From contig MEHQ01003078.1 in NCBI GenBank assembly GCA_008828725.1, forward strand, positions 140,297 to 204,296: 64,000 nucleotides of DNA, written 5' to 3'. The DNA comes from Saccharina japonica. Taxonomy: Eukaryota; Sar; Phaeophyceae; Laminariales; Laminariaceae. A model generated the notes under the pieces. It had not been told where the DNA came from. It was given only the letters and a program-made list of their open reading frames with translations, and made no database searches. Positions 33,775 to 44,187 of the stretch are shown here, one piece after another (the first letter of the stretch is position 1; every line of letters begins with the position of its first letter). Made by a program: the position numbers and the translations under genes.

Positions 33775-33993
33775 CGCAGTCACAGCATAGCTCGGTTGTG
33801 CACCCGGAGTCTTCGCAGTAAAGGGTGTCAGCGCCGGTCACGGGGATGCAGCCGTTCGGGCACGCGTAGTACGAGCAGAACGCTTCGCAGCACTGGGACA
33901 CCTCACACGGGTCATCCTCACACGGCACATCCTTGGCGTTTTCGATGGGGGTGTAACCGTCCGGGCAGCCGATGGAGTTGCAGTAAAGCGTTC
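33775..33993 (-). CDS. Cysteine-rich repeat protein, exon E2 (two modules)
   Basis: 219 nt, 73 codons, phase 1 at both ends. The acceptor CCACCCCAG precedes 33,993 and the donor is GTGAG at 33,774-33,770. The split glycine codon (G + GA) is restored by joining E1. It encodes TLYCNSIGCPDGYTPI ... PCEDDPCEVSQCC, then CPNGCIPVT ... CEDSGCTTELCCDC. It is very close to E1 and E5 in DNA and protein, indicating recent duplication or gene conversion. The frame stays open for five more codons past the donor and then stops, so splicing is needed to reach E3. Confidence 0.72.
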
Positions 33994-34305
33994 CTGGGGT
34001 GGCAATGCGTGTCGAAAATGGCGATAGTTTTTTACGAGCGATGGGGCTATGAAAACGATTTCCGGGAGATGATATGGCTGAGGAAACAGCGCCAGAGCAA
34101 GGCACGGTTAGCCTATGCGTCGTAGATTTACTGTTTTCATGCCGCGCTTGATGGGGAAACAGTACTGTACAGTAAAGCTCAAGCTCATCGCCCAGGCACA
34201 GTATCCCTGGTGGTGTAAATGGCAGCCCTCGAGACACCCAACGGGTGGCCTAGAGAGCGAATGCAGCACGGTCGTTGTTGCAAGAGTTAGTTTGGATGAG
34301 CTCAC

Positions 34306-34522
34306 CGCAGTCGCAACACAGGTCTGTCGTGCACCCGGAGTCGTCGCACAGGATGCTGGCAGCGTCGGTCACAGGGATGCAGCCGTTCGGGCAAGCGTGG
34401 TACGAGCAGAACGCTTCGCAGCACTGGGACACCAGACACGGGTCATCCTCACACGGCACCTCTTTGGCGCTGTCGATGGGGGTATAGCCGTCCGGGCATT
34501 CGATAGAGTTACAGTACAGCAC
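34306..34522 (-). CDS. Cysteine-rich repeat protein, exon E1 (two modules, 5' border unsure)
   Basis: It starts after a pyrimidine-rich acceptor ending CTCCGGCAG (34,523 and above) and ends at GTGAG (34,305-34,301), phase 1. It encodes VLYCNSIECPDGYTPI ... PCEDDPCLVSQCC, then CPNGCIPVT ... CDDSGCTTDLCCDC. With this acceptor the entry phase is 0, unlike the other exons. A weaker AAG further upstream (near 34,582) would give phase-1 entry directly from the signal-peptide exon at 37,535. So either an extra exon lies between, or that upstream acceptor is used. Confidence 0.68.
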
Positions 34523-35045
34523 CTGCCGGAGGGACGAGAAAAGGTCAACAGACCCAAGTGGGAGTGGGGAACAATGCGGGACTTCAAGCCTGTCGAACCC
34601 CCGCACCCTTCTGTTCAAGCATGTCTACTGAAGGTTTATCTGACGAGGGCGCCCCACGATTCCTTCAACATACCAGGTGCTTATCTACATACCTGGTACA
34701 CGGCATACCACCCACCATCTAGTGGACACCGGCGCTGGTTATCATAGTACTGACCCCGAGACAGCGCCGGACGCGCACTTCGAGTGTTAAAAGGTGCCCA
34801 TTCATGCCTTACACACGAATCAGCGACACTACTCGTGATTCTGCTCGGGCGGCGTTCTAGGAGATGCCTCGTCGTCCACACCCAGGCACACCCAAGCGTG
34901 CGTGTTGGCCAGGTCTAACAAACAGCGCTACAGCACACCCGTGGGCCTAACGCACGCCATCATAGGGGTATCGCCTAACTGCTCTGAAGCGCCTCAGTCG
35001 AGGAGCTGTAAACCTTGTCCGAAACCTGATTTTGGTAGAAACTTA
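34523..35045. other. Upstream intron sequence, no module seen
   Basis: Probable intron between the signal-peptide exon and E1. The minus frame 34,681-34,881 has no cysteine motif. Nothing else is recognised. Confidence 0.35.
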
Positions 35046-35517
35046 GGGCCGTTCTTATCGAGAAACTTTTCCCCAATTTTTCCTATATTTGTTTTCGCGC
35101 ATTTCTTTTGTATTCCCAATTTTTTCCGAAACCAATTTTCGAATATTGGAATGCGAACAAGCCTTCCAAATATTTTCCCCTCTGTTACGTAAAATTCCAA
35201 ACTTTCCAAATAAATCTTGTTTTTCCTGTTTTTCCTGTTATTTTTTTCTTTTCAAAAAATCTATTGAATTTTTTGGAAAAACGTTGCTAGTTAAGAACGG
35301 CCTTTAAAAGGTTCAACCCGAAAACCCATCCCGAAGCCTAGGTATACCATGAAAAGTACAGCAAACGACGCGTGTTAACAATAGAGATAGGGACTTTTTG
35401 GCTGACACCTTTTTCTGAAATGACGGAGGGCTCCTGTTTTTCCTTCCCTTTTTTTTTTTTTTTTTTCGAAAACAATATCGGGAATTTTGGTAAAAGGTTG
35501 CTCGATAAGAACGGCCC
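35046..35517. mobile_element. 472-bp TIR element with TTA duplication
   Basis: The left end GGGCCGTTCTTATCGAG (35,046) and right end CTCGATAAGAACGGCCC (to 35,517) are exact complements, each flanked by TTA (35,043-35,045 and 35,518-35,520). Similarity extends further in through 'ACTTTTCCCCAATTTT'. A second, diverged right end (AAGAACGGCCT then TTA at 35,304) lies inside, so the structure is nested or partly duplicated. A 3-bp TTA duplication with GGGCC ends fits a Harbinger-type MITE. No transposase is present. Confidence 0.65.
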
Positions 35518-35658
35518 TTAAAAGGCTCAACCCGATGAATCACCCCAAAGCCTACAGTAGGTATTCGACGAACAATACGGTAAACGGCGCGTGTTACAAT
35601 AGAGGTACCGTACCTTTTTTTGGCTGACACCTTTTTCTGAAATTTCGGAGGGCTCCTT
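35304..35658 (+). repeat. Two tandem copies of a ~140-bp segment
   Basis: 'ttaaaagg.tcaacccgawg', 'aaacg.cgcgtgtta' and 'ttggctgacacctttttctg' plus 'gagggctcct' occur at 35,304-35,435 and again at 35,518-35,658. Both copies follow a right TIR end, so the TIR end and its flank were duplicated together. Confidence 0.6.
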
Positions 35659-35689
35659 AACCCCACAAACCTTCGGAATTTGGACGCAT

Positions 35690-35922
35690 GCTTCGATAGA
35701 GGTGCACCGTGTTTTTTCTGGGCTCCTCACTTAAGGAGCGTCGTACCTCACCGAAAACATGATTTTGGAGGAAAATAAAGGTGCCGCCGGATGAGAAATC
35801 TCATGACCGAAGTATACTCTGAAACATATTTCGTCACAAAAATGAAAGTCCGACGAATTTGGGTTAAGGAGCCCGATCGTTCAGAAAACGATTCAGCCAA
35901 AACGTGCTACCTCTACCGTAGC
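35690..35922 (+). mobile_element. MITE family B, copy 2
   Basis: 233 bp from GCTTCGATAGAGGTGCACC to CTACCTCTACCGTAGC, with the same interior as 27,202-27,435 but two to three mismatches in the terminal repeats. It is also partly complementary to the sequence just left of it ('ggctgacacctttttctga' against 'ttcagccaaaacgtg'). Confidence 0.7.
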
Positions 35923-36050
35923 ACGCGTCTTTCGTTCATTTGTGTTGCAGTTTTTTTTTTTTTTTTTGTGTACTTACAGCAGGCTGCACCATCTTGTTTA
36001 CCGGGTACGAACACTTTTTTTCTGTTCCTCCATGGTACGTTTCAGGGTGA

Positions 36051-36131
36051 GGCATGGAGTTCCTATACTATAATCAAGGCATGGAGCTCTTATACTATAA
36101 TCAAGGCATGAAGCTCCTATACTATAACCAA
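36051..36131 (+). repeat. 27-bp tandem repeat, three units
   Basis: Three units of 'ggcatggagctcctatacta' plus 'taatcaa', with one to three substitutions per unit, shortly before the unit-2 boundary. Confidence 0.9.
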
Positions 36132-36254
36132 GGCAAAATCAATTCATTCAGAAAAAAAAGGGGTTCGGTCTGGGTCTAACCCCCCGCGCTCTTCTTCTGG
36201 CGGAAATTTACTTGGTTTTAGAGTAGAAATTATGGACTTCTCCCACCGTACGAG

Positions 36255-36654
36255 GCATTGCACTTTTTATCCCACGGTAGGTATACCCGTGGAGGGGTTT
36301 CATTTAGTTTTTGCCTTCTGATGCAATATTTTCTGACCTTTGTTTGCCTTCTGAGACAATTCGTATTCTGAGCGTTTTTTGCCTTCGCAGGCAATGTTTT
36401 GTCACTGGGACCGCTTGAGCTTCTCAGTGGAGTAACTCCCGGTTATATACAATGACAATTTTTCTCGTGTCTTTTTGTTTTTTTAGGACTACGTGGCTCC
36501 TACAAAATGCTTGGTCGGGTAGTTGCGTGAATACACTTTTGTTCGAAGTCATGCTTCGGGTGAGCGGGTATTTGAGCTTCTTGTGGGAGGAGCTTGGAAA
36601 ATAAGCCACCAGCCCTGAAGGGGCTTTACTCTACCGTAGAGTCAAATTTATAGA
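36255..36654 (+). repeat. Dispersed repeat before the unit-2 boundary
   Basis: 'cccacggtaggtatacccgt', 'gtcactgggaccg' and 'gcttggtcgggtagttg' relate it to 6,508-6,800 and 1-250. Several diverged copies of this family sit at and around both unit edges. Confidence 0.55.
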
Positions 36655-37022
36655 CTCATCCCACGGCACGATGGGTTGGATTTTTTTAGGCTTGATGCTT
36701 TCTGGAGGGTTGGCGCTCCTCGTGCGAGGCACTACGGGCTAGCATTGGTGCTTTCTTACCGTTGTGGTGTGTTCTGTTAGGACTGCAGCAGTAGCGCACA
36801 GAAATGCTTGGCGGGGTACTACAGTAGTTGCGCGAATAAATTTGGTTCGGGTGGGGGATTTGAGATCGTACTCGTGTGATGATGAATCCATGAAAATAAG
36901 AGGCATCGCACACCTACTACCGTGGAACCTCTCCCCTTATGTTTCTGTGCAGTGCAGTACAGTAAGAAAAGGGTATAAATGGGTGGCAACCCCTACTTGT
37001 GGCACGCCTCATTCATGCAGAG
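36655..37022 (+). repeat. Older repeat at the left edge of unit 2
   Basis: Counterpart of 1-385, clearly more diverged from it than the rest of the unit. An ORF of 227 codons (36,764-37,447) spans this boundary but ends differently in unit 1 because of a poly-C length change. Confidence 0.6.
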
Positions 37023-37534
37023 AACTCCGTCTTACCTGGCTGTCATCGGTGGTGCGTCTTCCGCGAAGGCCGTTGTCGGCGTGGACGGCTTTGACTGCAA
37101 ATCGCGCCGACAGCAGTATTGACAAGGCAAGGAAATACAGAGAAAGAGATAGCGAGAGCGTGAGTGAAAGAGATGATTCGAAAGCAGAGTTATTTGTTCT
37201 ATTTTTTGGCATGGTTATTATGGTGCTTGTCATACGGCGATGCGCAGGCAGCATGGGCTTCATCGTTGACCACTCAAACATATTCTTAGAAAAGAAGGAG
37301 AAATCAAGGCGACACCACAAAAGGCAAACCTATCTATTTATGCACGAGCCAAAAACAATGCCAAATACGCACCTTGACAGTGAGTACACCCCCCCCCCCC
37401 GGCTCCGCCTTGAAAGAGATGCATATGGCCAATGGTCAAATGCCTGAGGCAACCAACAAACAAGTACACCCCCCCTCCCCGGCCCAACATCCCTATACTC
37501 CGATTTTATCAGGGATGTGTAACCCTTCACTCAC

Positions 37535-37613
37535 TTCTGGAGAAGAGCGAGGCGTCAGCGTTGGCGCTAAGGGTAACCAGCGCCACAGTGGCGAAGATGA
37601 AGGGTCGAGCCAT
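37535..37613 (-). CDS. Signal-peptide first exon of the cysteine-rich gene, unit 2
   Basis: 79 nt: ATG at 37,613-37,611, 26 codons plus one base, donor GTGAGT at 37,534-37,529. The product starts MARPFIFATVALVTL and ends with a likely cleavage site after SANADA, so the mature protein would enter the secretory pathway. The phase-1 donor matches the phase used by all downstream cysteine exons. E1 lies about 3 kb downstream on the same strand with no other coding sequence between. I therefore join it, tentatively, to E1-E5 (34,522-31,196), giving a secreted protein of roughly 330 residues. A TATA-like CTGTATATAC (37,717-37,708) lies about 95 bp upstream. Confidence 0.58.
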
Positions 37614-38338
37614 CTCGGGCTCGCGCCTTGTCTCGTGGAGGTAACAGCGCTGCGAGTAGGCCCCTGGGGTGGTTCTAAGCTTGCAGACAAACGTAAGCCC
37701 AGGTGAAGTATATACAGCATGCAAATGCGACGGAGGTTTAGGATTAATGGTGTGCTGCAGGTTAAAGTCAAGCTATAAGTCGACACGTCTTCTGCGTGTA
37801 TGTATATATGTGTCATTGGATTGTGTTAATAGTTAATAGTTACTATTTCAGTCTATATGTGGATGGGATGATTGAACTCAGAGCGCTACACATCGTCAGA
37901 TGGCCAATGGAATAATTAATTTCATATGATGCATATAACCTGTGTGTGATTGGGTGTTATGTGGTATATATAAATATGTATTTTTATATTCATACACCAT
38001 ATAGATTGGGTCTGTGCAAGGCACCATGGATGGTAGCCATAATGGACTCTCACCATAATATACTCAAGACATATAGAGGGAGAGCAATATAGTCAGGCGC
38101 TTAAGTATGTATTTATATATTTGAATGTTAATTCAGCTAAAGGGGGAGAACTTGTGTTTGTTGGATAATGGATAATTATTTAATTTAGCAAAAGGGGGAG
38201 AACAATAATACGCGAAAAGGTATACACATACATATATATATACTTTGGCATATTTGTTTATACATCAAACGATGCTATTCAGCGCTAAAACGAAGCGTCA
38301 CCTAGATGTGTTATCGGATAAACTTTGTTAGTTTTTAA
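37614..38338. other. Non-coding 5' flank, unit 2
   Basis: Counterpart of 977-1,697 with a shorter (TA)n tract. It contains the TATA-like word at 37,708-37,717. Confidence 0.3.
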
Positions 38339-38427
38339 CCCTTTTAGGACTGCAGTCTCGTTTTGGGGACAAACCACTCTAATTCTAAGTAATTTGTCCC
38401 CAAAACGGGACTGCAGTTCTAAAAGGG
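38339..38427. repeat. Foldback element, unit 2
   Basis: Identical in structure to 1,698-1,786: 35-bp arms, 19-bp loop, the same two arm mismatches. Confidence 0.75.
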
Positions 38428-39391
38428 CTTTGACAAGGAGGTTTTGGTATTTTCGAGCGGCTGAACAAACAAGTCGGTACAACACCAGTCCACAGCAGTG
38501 TCATGACACACAGCAAGTATGTTGAAGCTGCCTACATTTCACGCCGGCTTCACGGCTCTGTCTGGCTGTTATTCTTGCACCCATTCCCGAAGCAAATTCA
38601 TCACGGGTACGTAAGCTACTGCAGCAGTTAGCGATGGCCCCTCTACTACTGCTGTGGTGCCGGTATGCGCCAGCCAATAAAATACCGGCACTATACGTAG
38701 CGGCAACCGGCACTACTCCGCATGCTGCCACACTGGTTAATCACATGTATGCCAAGCGATTTCACAGGCACGGACGCTGGGTGTGCTGAGTCTCGGCGGG
38801 TATAAAAAACGGCTTAATGCGAAGAACGCACACAGGCACTACTGCTGTATCGAGCAGGCGGCACTACCCAACCGGCCCTATGGCAGCACCGCTACTGTAT
38901 CCAGGGACGAAGACGCTCACGGTGTCGTGGACGGTACTTTAGGCGCCAAACAAGGGGTCAGAAACAAAAACAAACTCATTCATGATGGCAGGGTCGGCGA
39001 AATGTTTGACGTGGCCGTGGAAGAAAGAGTACAGACATACATGGCGAAACTGCTGTTCGTCTGTACAACAGTCCTCTAACAAAACAAAAGGGACAAGGGA
39101 TGCTCTGGCGAAGGCTACGACTACTACTATATAAACCTATTTTTATTCTCGAGAGAGAACAAAGGGTGTTTGCCAAACGAAAGCAGTAGTATATAGCTTC
39201 AACCTTTTATTTTGTTCCACACCTACTGCTGTACATACAACAGCTGGATTTATTATCCCCCCGGATTCGTCCGCCAGGCTTTGGGCTTCTCTTCTGAGCG
39301 CTGTTTCTGGTGAGAGGATCAGTACCGGCGGTAGTTACGCATGAGTAGTTCATGGTGACTGCGTGCACTACTACTGCTGTCCTTCGTAGTA

Positions 39392-39501
39392 TTACGGAGG
39401 ACCATAGTAAATAGGACCGAATGTTTTTAGTAAAACAAGGGAAACATATAGGTTTTTGTGTGTACCGTAGGTTCTATTTACTACATTAGCCCACCCCGTA
39501 A
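39392..39501 (-). mobile_element. MITE family A, copy 1 in unit 2
   Basis: Counterpart of 2,748-2,857 with TTACGG/CCGTAA ends. Confidence 0.7.
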
Positions 39502-39635
39502 TAGTAATAGTACAAAATGCATACCGGTCGTATGATATGCCAATAAAGACCTCCGGCGGGTGTTTTCGTGCGGTGCTTTCTTTAACCAGCTAGCTGGCTT
39601 TATTGATCCCTTGGGCACCCAAGTAAACTTTCTAT

Positions 39636-39742
39636 TTCGGAGGATCATATCATATCCCTAGGACCAACTAAATGTTGATACTACTGTAATAGTAAACACT
39701 GTCTGTACCGTAGGTAGGTCCCATGTACTGTGGTGTCCCGTA
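39636..39742 (-). mobile_element. MITE family A, degenerate copy 2 in unit 2
   Basis: Counterpart of 2,992-3,098. Confidence 0.5.
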
Positions 39743-39993
39743 TTAACAACAAACAAAGAAAAGCGAGACCCGGCCGATCGATTAATCACTCGCCTATGTA
39801 TGGGTGGAGCGTGCATTACACTATACAGCAGTAACGTCGGCTAGGAGAGTCGGTAAAGTCAGTCAAAAGGGGGGACACTGCATTGTTTGTCGGTATACTT
39901 TGGTTTTTGTCAAAGTATTCAGGTACGATTGATAGATCCTTCCACGTTTTCACGTTTTACGCCATTGGGTTCTATTGACTGTTTGTATTCACA

Positions 39994-40146
39994 TTACGGG
40001 GGGCCATAGAAAATAGGATCCGCGGTATGCACAAAAACCTATATATATACGAAGTATATCTATACATATATATATATATATATATATATTTTTTCCACCG
40101 TTTTTACTAACAATATTCGGTTCTATTTATTATGCCCCCCCCCCGA
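39994..40146 (+). mobile_element. MITE family A, copy 3 in unit 2
   Basis: Counterpart of 3,350-3,500. The internal TA tract has a different length and interruption pattern. Confidence 0.6.
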
Positions 40147-40896
40147 AATAGACACTCCTTTTATTAGTCAATATATATTCGAATGAAATGGTTGGAATAG
40201 TCGCTTCAAATTATCAGGAAGGAGGCAAATACATAATGGAATAACAATACTGGTATTTATTGCGAGTGTCACCGCAGGGGGCACGCGCGGCGTACAGCTG
40301 GTTAATAGGTTGAAACGCGGACACCAGCCCTCCGTTGATTGAATCGCATACGCTCTACTGGCTTGCTCGGTCGCGTGACTCCATGATTCAGCGGGTATAC
40401 AAGCAGTCCTTCATAGCCCCCAAGGGTGGGTCGGGAGTACTCGTTCGACTCTCGCCGATTACATATCTTGATATTTTCGAGCGTGGGCGCGCGCGCGCTT
40501 GAGACATTAGGAATGGTTATGATATTAGTGTTCTTAACTCAAGAACATATATATATATATTTACGTACGTATCTTTTTCTGTTTTGTTATCTGAATTTTT
40601 ATCTGCACCACGTCGCGCGTTCGTTCGTGAGCGGCCCTCCTCTCATCCTCGTGAGGAAACACCATGCCCTCGTGCGCGAAATTATCCCAGTATACCCTCC
40701 GCGTGGCTGGTGCTGTATACCGTCGTGAGGCGCAATGCAGTGCACCATGTTGCGGTACGGGTGTAGAGCGCCTACATACTACATCTTCTGGGACTCCACA
40801 CACTCGAGGAACTCTGATTCTCACCGAAGACCATGTTTTTGAGAAAATATATGAAGTGAAACCCCAGGAAGAATCCCATAACATAGCCTATCTATG

Positions 40897-41009
40897 ACCG
40901 TGGACCCTAGTAAACAAGACCAAATAATATTAGTAAACATGGGTAAATGTATAGATTTTTGTGTGCACCGTAGGCCCTATTTACTAGTATTTACTATGGT
41001 CCACCGTAA
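40897..41009 (-). mobile_element. MITE family A, copy 4 in unit 2
   Basis: Counterpart of 4,252-4,366. Two to three bases are missing at the left end (tatgaccgtgg instead of tatgacgacggtgg). Confidence 0.7.
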
Positions 41010-41053
41010 TAGTAGTACATCAGGAATACTCGTAAAAATGATAATCCAGCGAT

Positions 41054-41150
41054 GTTGGGTTAAGGAAAGTCGTCAGTAAGAATTAAATGTGTGTGTGTGT
41101 GTGTTTTTTTTTTCTTCCAAAAAGTGCTACCTCTACCGCAACACGCGCCA
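41054..41150 (+). mobile_element. Fragment of MITE family B, unit 2
   Basis: Counterpart of 4,411-4,506. The GT and T runs inside differ in length. Confidence 0.4.
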
Positions 41151-43143
41151 TGATGTACGAGTGTATATCCCAGCAGAATAGTTATTTTATTATTTTTTAA
41201 CTCGTCAACAGCAACGCCGTTGCATAACACTTTCTAAGAACCAAAACCTAGACCTGGACCTGTATCTATCGGTAGGTTGTCCGGTGCCGCAGTGTACAGA
41301 GTGCTATAGCCAGCTATGGTCGTGCCGCGCCCCACAGCCAAACTGTTTCAGAGATACACATCATAGCTGTACGGGGCAGCAGCAGCAGCAGCAGTAGTGC
41401 CGACTAAAGAGTTTGATTGCAACCTTTGTTGGATAAATTCCGAGGTCGGTCGCTGACGTAGTTCTCTGCCAGCGCTCACTGATGTTGTACACCTCAGTGG
41501 TACTGGCGTACACTACGGAGTAGAATTGCACCTCCGCGCGAGCACAGCGACAACCAGACTGCTCTCTCTCTCTACCGTGTACCCCGTGTTAACATGTTGA
41601 AATCTCACCTAGTAGGGGAAGGCCGCCGACTAAATGGATGGACTGGCTGAGGAAGAGAGGGGAATGAAGTAGGGTGGCTCGGTTTCCTGGATAGACGAGG
41701 ACAACGCGCCTCCGTCTGGCAGGCGTGATGTTATCGGGTACAGGGGGATATATTGTTCAGAGCAACTTTTCCCTGGTCAGCTCCGCAGTTGTGCTCGGGT
41801 GTCTTATCGATTGCGGGCGGCGAAACATGGAGGGAGGAGATGGGATACTGCGCGGCTCGACTCTGTTAAACACGTACCGTGTGTGGTATAGCGTACACTC
41901 GTTCTTAACTCAAACTACCACACTGCAAAAACAAACAAAGTGTTCCCATGCGGATTTCAAGCAAGTTGGGCCGGAAACATGCTGCTTGCTGTTCTGAATG
42001 GAATATCTGAAACCTGCAGCAATTACGGAGCAACGTCTTCAACCCTGGATGGATGATATACACAAAATTACAGTATTTATTCTTGGCCGCTTTTAATTTT
42101 CGTTGTTGTGGTTCTGTGTTCGTCGTCCAGGACGGCCAGGGGTGGCTTTGTTCCGAGAGAGGGCGCTTCGTCCGTCTCGTGTTATCTTTGGAGTCAGCGC
42201 GATCGAATTCCGGTCGAGAAATAAAAAAGGTGGTGCGGTGAAGTTGCTGTGCGCGATGCCGAAGGGTTTATATCGGCAGGGTGTCAAAGCGTCGACTGGA
42301 TAGATCTGTCTTCGGGGCCGGACTGGTATTATACATACGTCATATACTCGCATTGTTCTATCGTTTCGTTCTGAGCTGTGCTAAACCGACCCCTCGCTGT
42401 AGTACTACTAACTGTGTCACTCCAACAGTCTATCGTGCAGCACGGATGTATAATATACCACTCACTGCTGTGCGCGTAGGAGTTAAACACAATGAATGGC
42501 TCTAGACAGTATATTTCGGGGGAATCGAGTTTTGGAAAAGTCACCTTCGAGTTTATTCGACCCACGGGACTACACTACTAGCCGGCTGCATGCAGCCACT
42601 TTGCTGGCTCCTGACTGAATGCGGAGAGACCTGCAGTATATGTATATATAAAATACACATATACATACTTCGTATATATTATATAAGTATATACATATAT
42701 AACCTATATACAAGGAAACTGTGAAATAAGAAAGCCACAGACTGACTCTGACAAGACCGTGATGTATTCGGGAGTCGTTCAGCGGGTTGCACACAGTAGT
42801 GCGGAGCGTATACACCAACCAGCAAAGAAGAAATCCAGCCCGGACCACCAGCAGTAGCGGGCCAGTGAAACAGGACCAGCTTCTCTGTCCACTATCATCC
42901 TTGTCAACAGGCGCCCTGTACTGAACACGTACTTGTGTGTTTGTCAAGTTTGTACCGTACGCTTTTGTTTTTACGGACTGGTGCTGTGCGTATCATTGCG
43001 CTTAAGTACACAAAAAACAAAACAAATAGCGTGAAAACCAGCAAGCGGAGATGGAGATGCAGTCGTCTGGCTGGTACTGGGGACTGAAAGCGTGCGGCTC
43101 TACTCGCGTGTCAGCCGGGTAACACTTTAATTTAAGACTCACA
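41151..43143. other. Intergenic, unit 2, no gene recognised
   Basis: Counterpart of 4,510-6,507. Short frames only, with (CAG)6 at 41,377-41,394. Confidence 0.45.
41377..41394 (+). repeat. (CAG)6 microsatellite
   Basis: Six CAG triplets followed by TAG. Unit 1 has nine. Confidence 0.95.
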
Positions 43144-43435
43144 TCCCACGGTAGGTATACTATAAAGGGGTTGCAGTTTATTTTTGCCTTTGAGGCAATA
43201 TTTTGTCACTGGGACCGGTTCATCTTCTCAAGTGAGTAACTACAGTAACTACCGGTCAGAAGGATAATTCTGGTCGTATATTTGTTTCATACGACTAGCG
43301 CATACATCGCATACAGCGCATACAATGTTGTCCGGGTTTCCCACGAAACAACCTTCTCCGAAGTTATCGTTCGGGTGACATATTGAGGTCCTCAATGTGA
43401 GGGGAGCTCACAAAAATAAACCGCCAACCCTACCG
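43144..43435 (+). repeat. Dispersed repeat, unit 2
   Basis: Counterpart of 6,508-6,800 with a few substitutions (gagctcctc became gaggtcctc). Confidence 0.55.
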
Positions 43436-43941
43436 TGGCATTCATTGCTCTTTATCTCAGACTTAACCCCTCTCCTCTTTGTCCCACACACGTAGCCCCT
43501 TTATGCTTCTGTATCCCTTCCTTGTCGAAGATAAGTTGTCGCAGACAAAAAAAAACGGAAATTTCTAGGACACCCCGTTGGCAACAATATTTTCCCGGCC
43601 CCGGCTGGGATTCTTTTCACTGATACACTCAGCAAAACGTCTCCCGGAATATGTTTGTTCTCATGAAAATTCCAGCCTGCTTTTTTTCTTAGCACCGGCT
43701 TCTTCTGGTAGGACGTGTCTTGTACTGTGTTGTACCGCTGGCATGTAGTTTGTCCCACTTAATCCCTTGCCTTTCTATTTATGGTTTTTGTTTTTTTGCG
43801 TTCACCATCCTACCGCAATGTGCGTCAACGTTGATCACTCAGAAACACCCCCTGAAAGGAGAAAACCAAGAGACAAAATTAAAAAGGAATCACTGCGTAT
43901 TATTATTATTTCTATTGTTCCATTTACCATCTGATAATGTG

Positions 43942-44070
43942 AATCCGACGCAAGTCGACGAGGGAAGGAAGTGCTGAAAACTTTTCGCGATGAAAATGCA
44001 AGGCAAGAACCGTAGTAGTGGGGGAGGAGGGAGAAGAGCCTACTTTGTGACCCCGGATCTGAGTTACGAC
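43942..44070 (+). mobile_element. Truncated SINE (body only), unit 2
   Basis: Counterpart of 7,307-7,435. Confidence 0.6.
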
Positions 44071-44072
44071 TC

Positions 44073-44187
44073 TTACGGTGGACCATAGTAAACACTAGTA
44101 AATAGGACCTTCCGTACACACAAAAACCTATATATCTACGTATTTTTACTAACAAATTTTGGTCCTATTTACTATGGTCCTCCGTAA
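44073..44187 (+). mobile_element. MITE family A, copy 5 in unit 2
   Basis: Counterpart of 7,438-7,552. The right end reads TATGGTCCTCCGTAA, slightly closer to the left end's complement than in unit 1. Confidence 0.75.

Noticed and set aside
34115-34747. 210-codon plus-strand ORF
   Set aside because: It is the antisense shadow of cysteine exon E1, which has splice signals and a repeated cysteine pattern.
36764-37447. 227-codon plus-strand ORF with a hydrophobic segment and SR/E-rich stretch
   Set aside because: It spans the diverged unit edge and a poly-C run. The unit-1 counterpart is only 144 codons because of substitutions and a length change. No recognisable domain, and it is composed of dispersed repeat.
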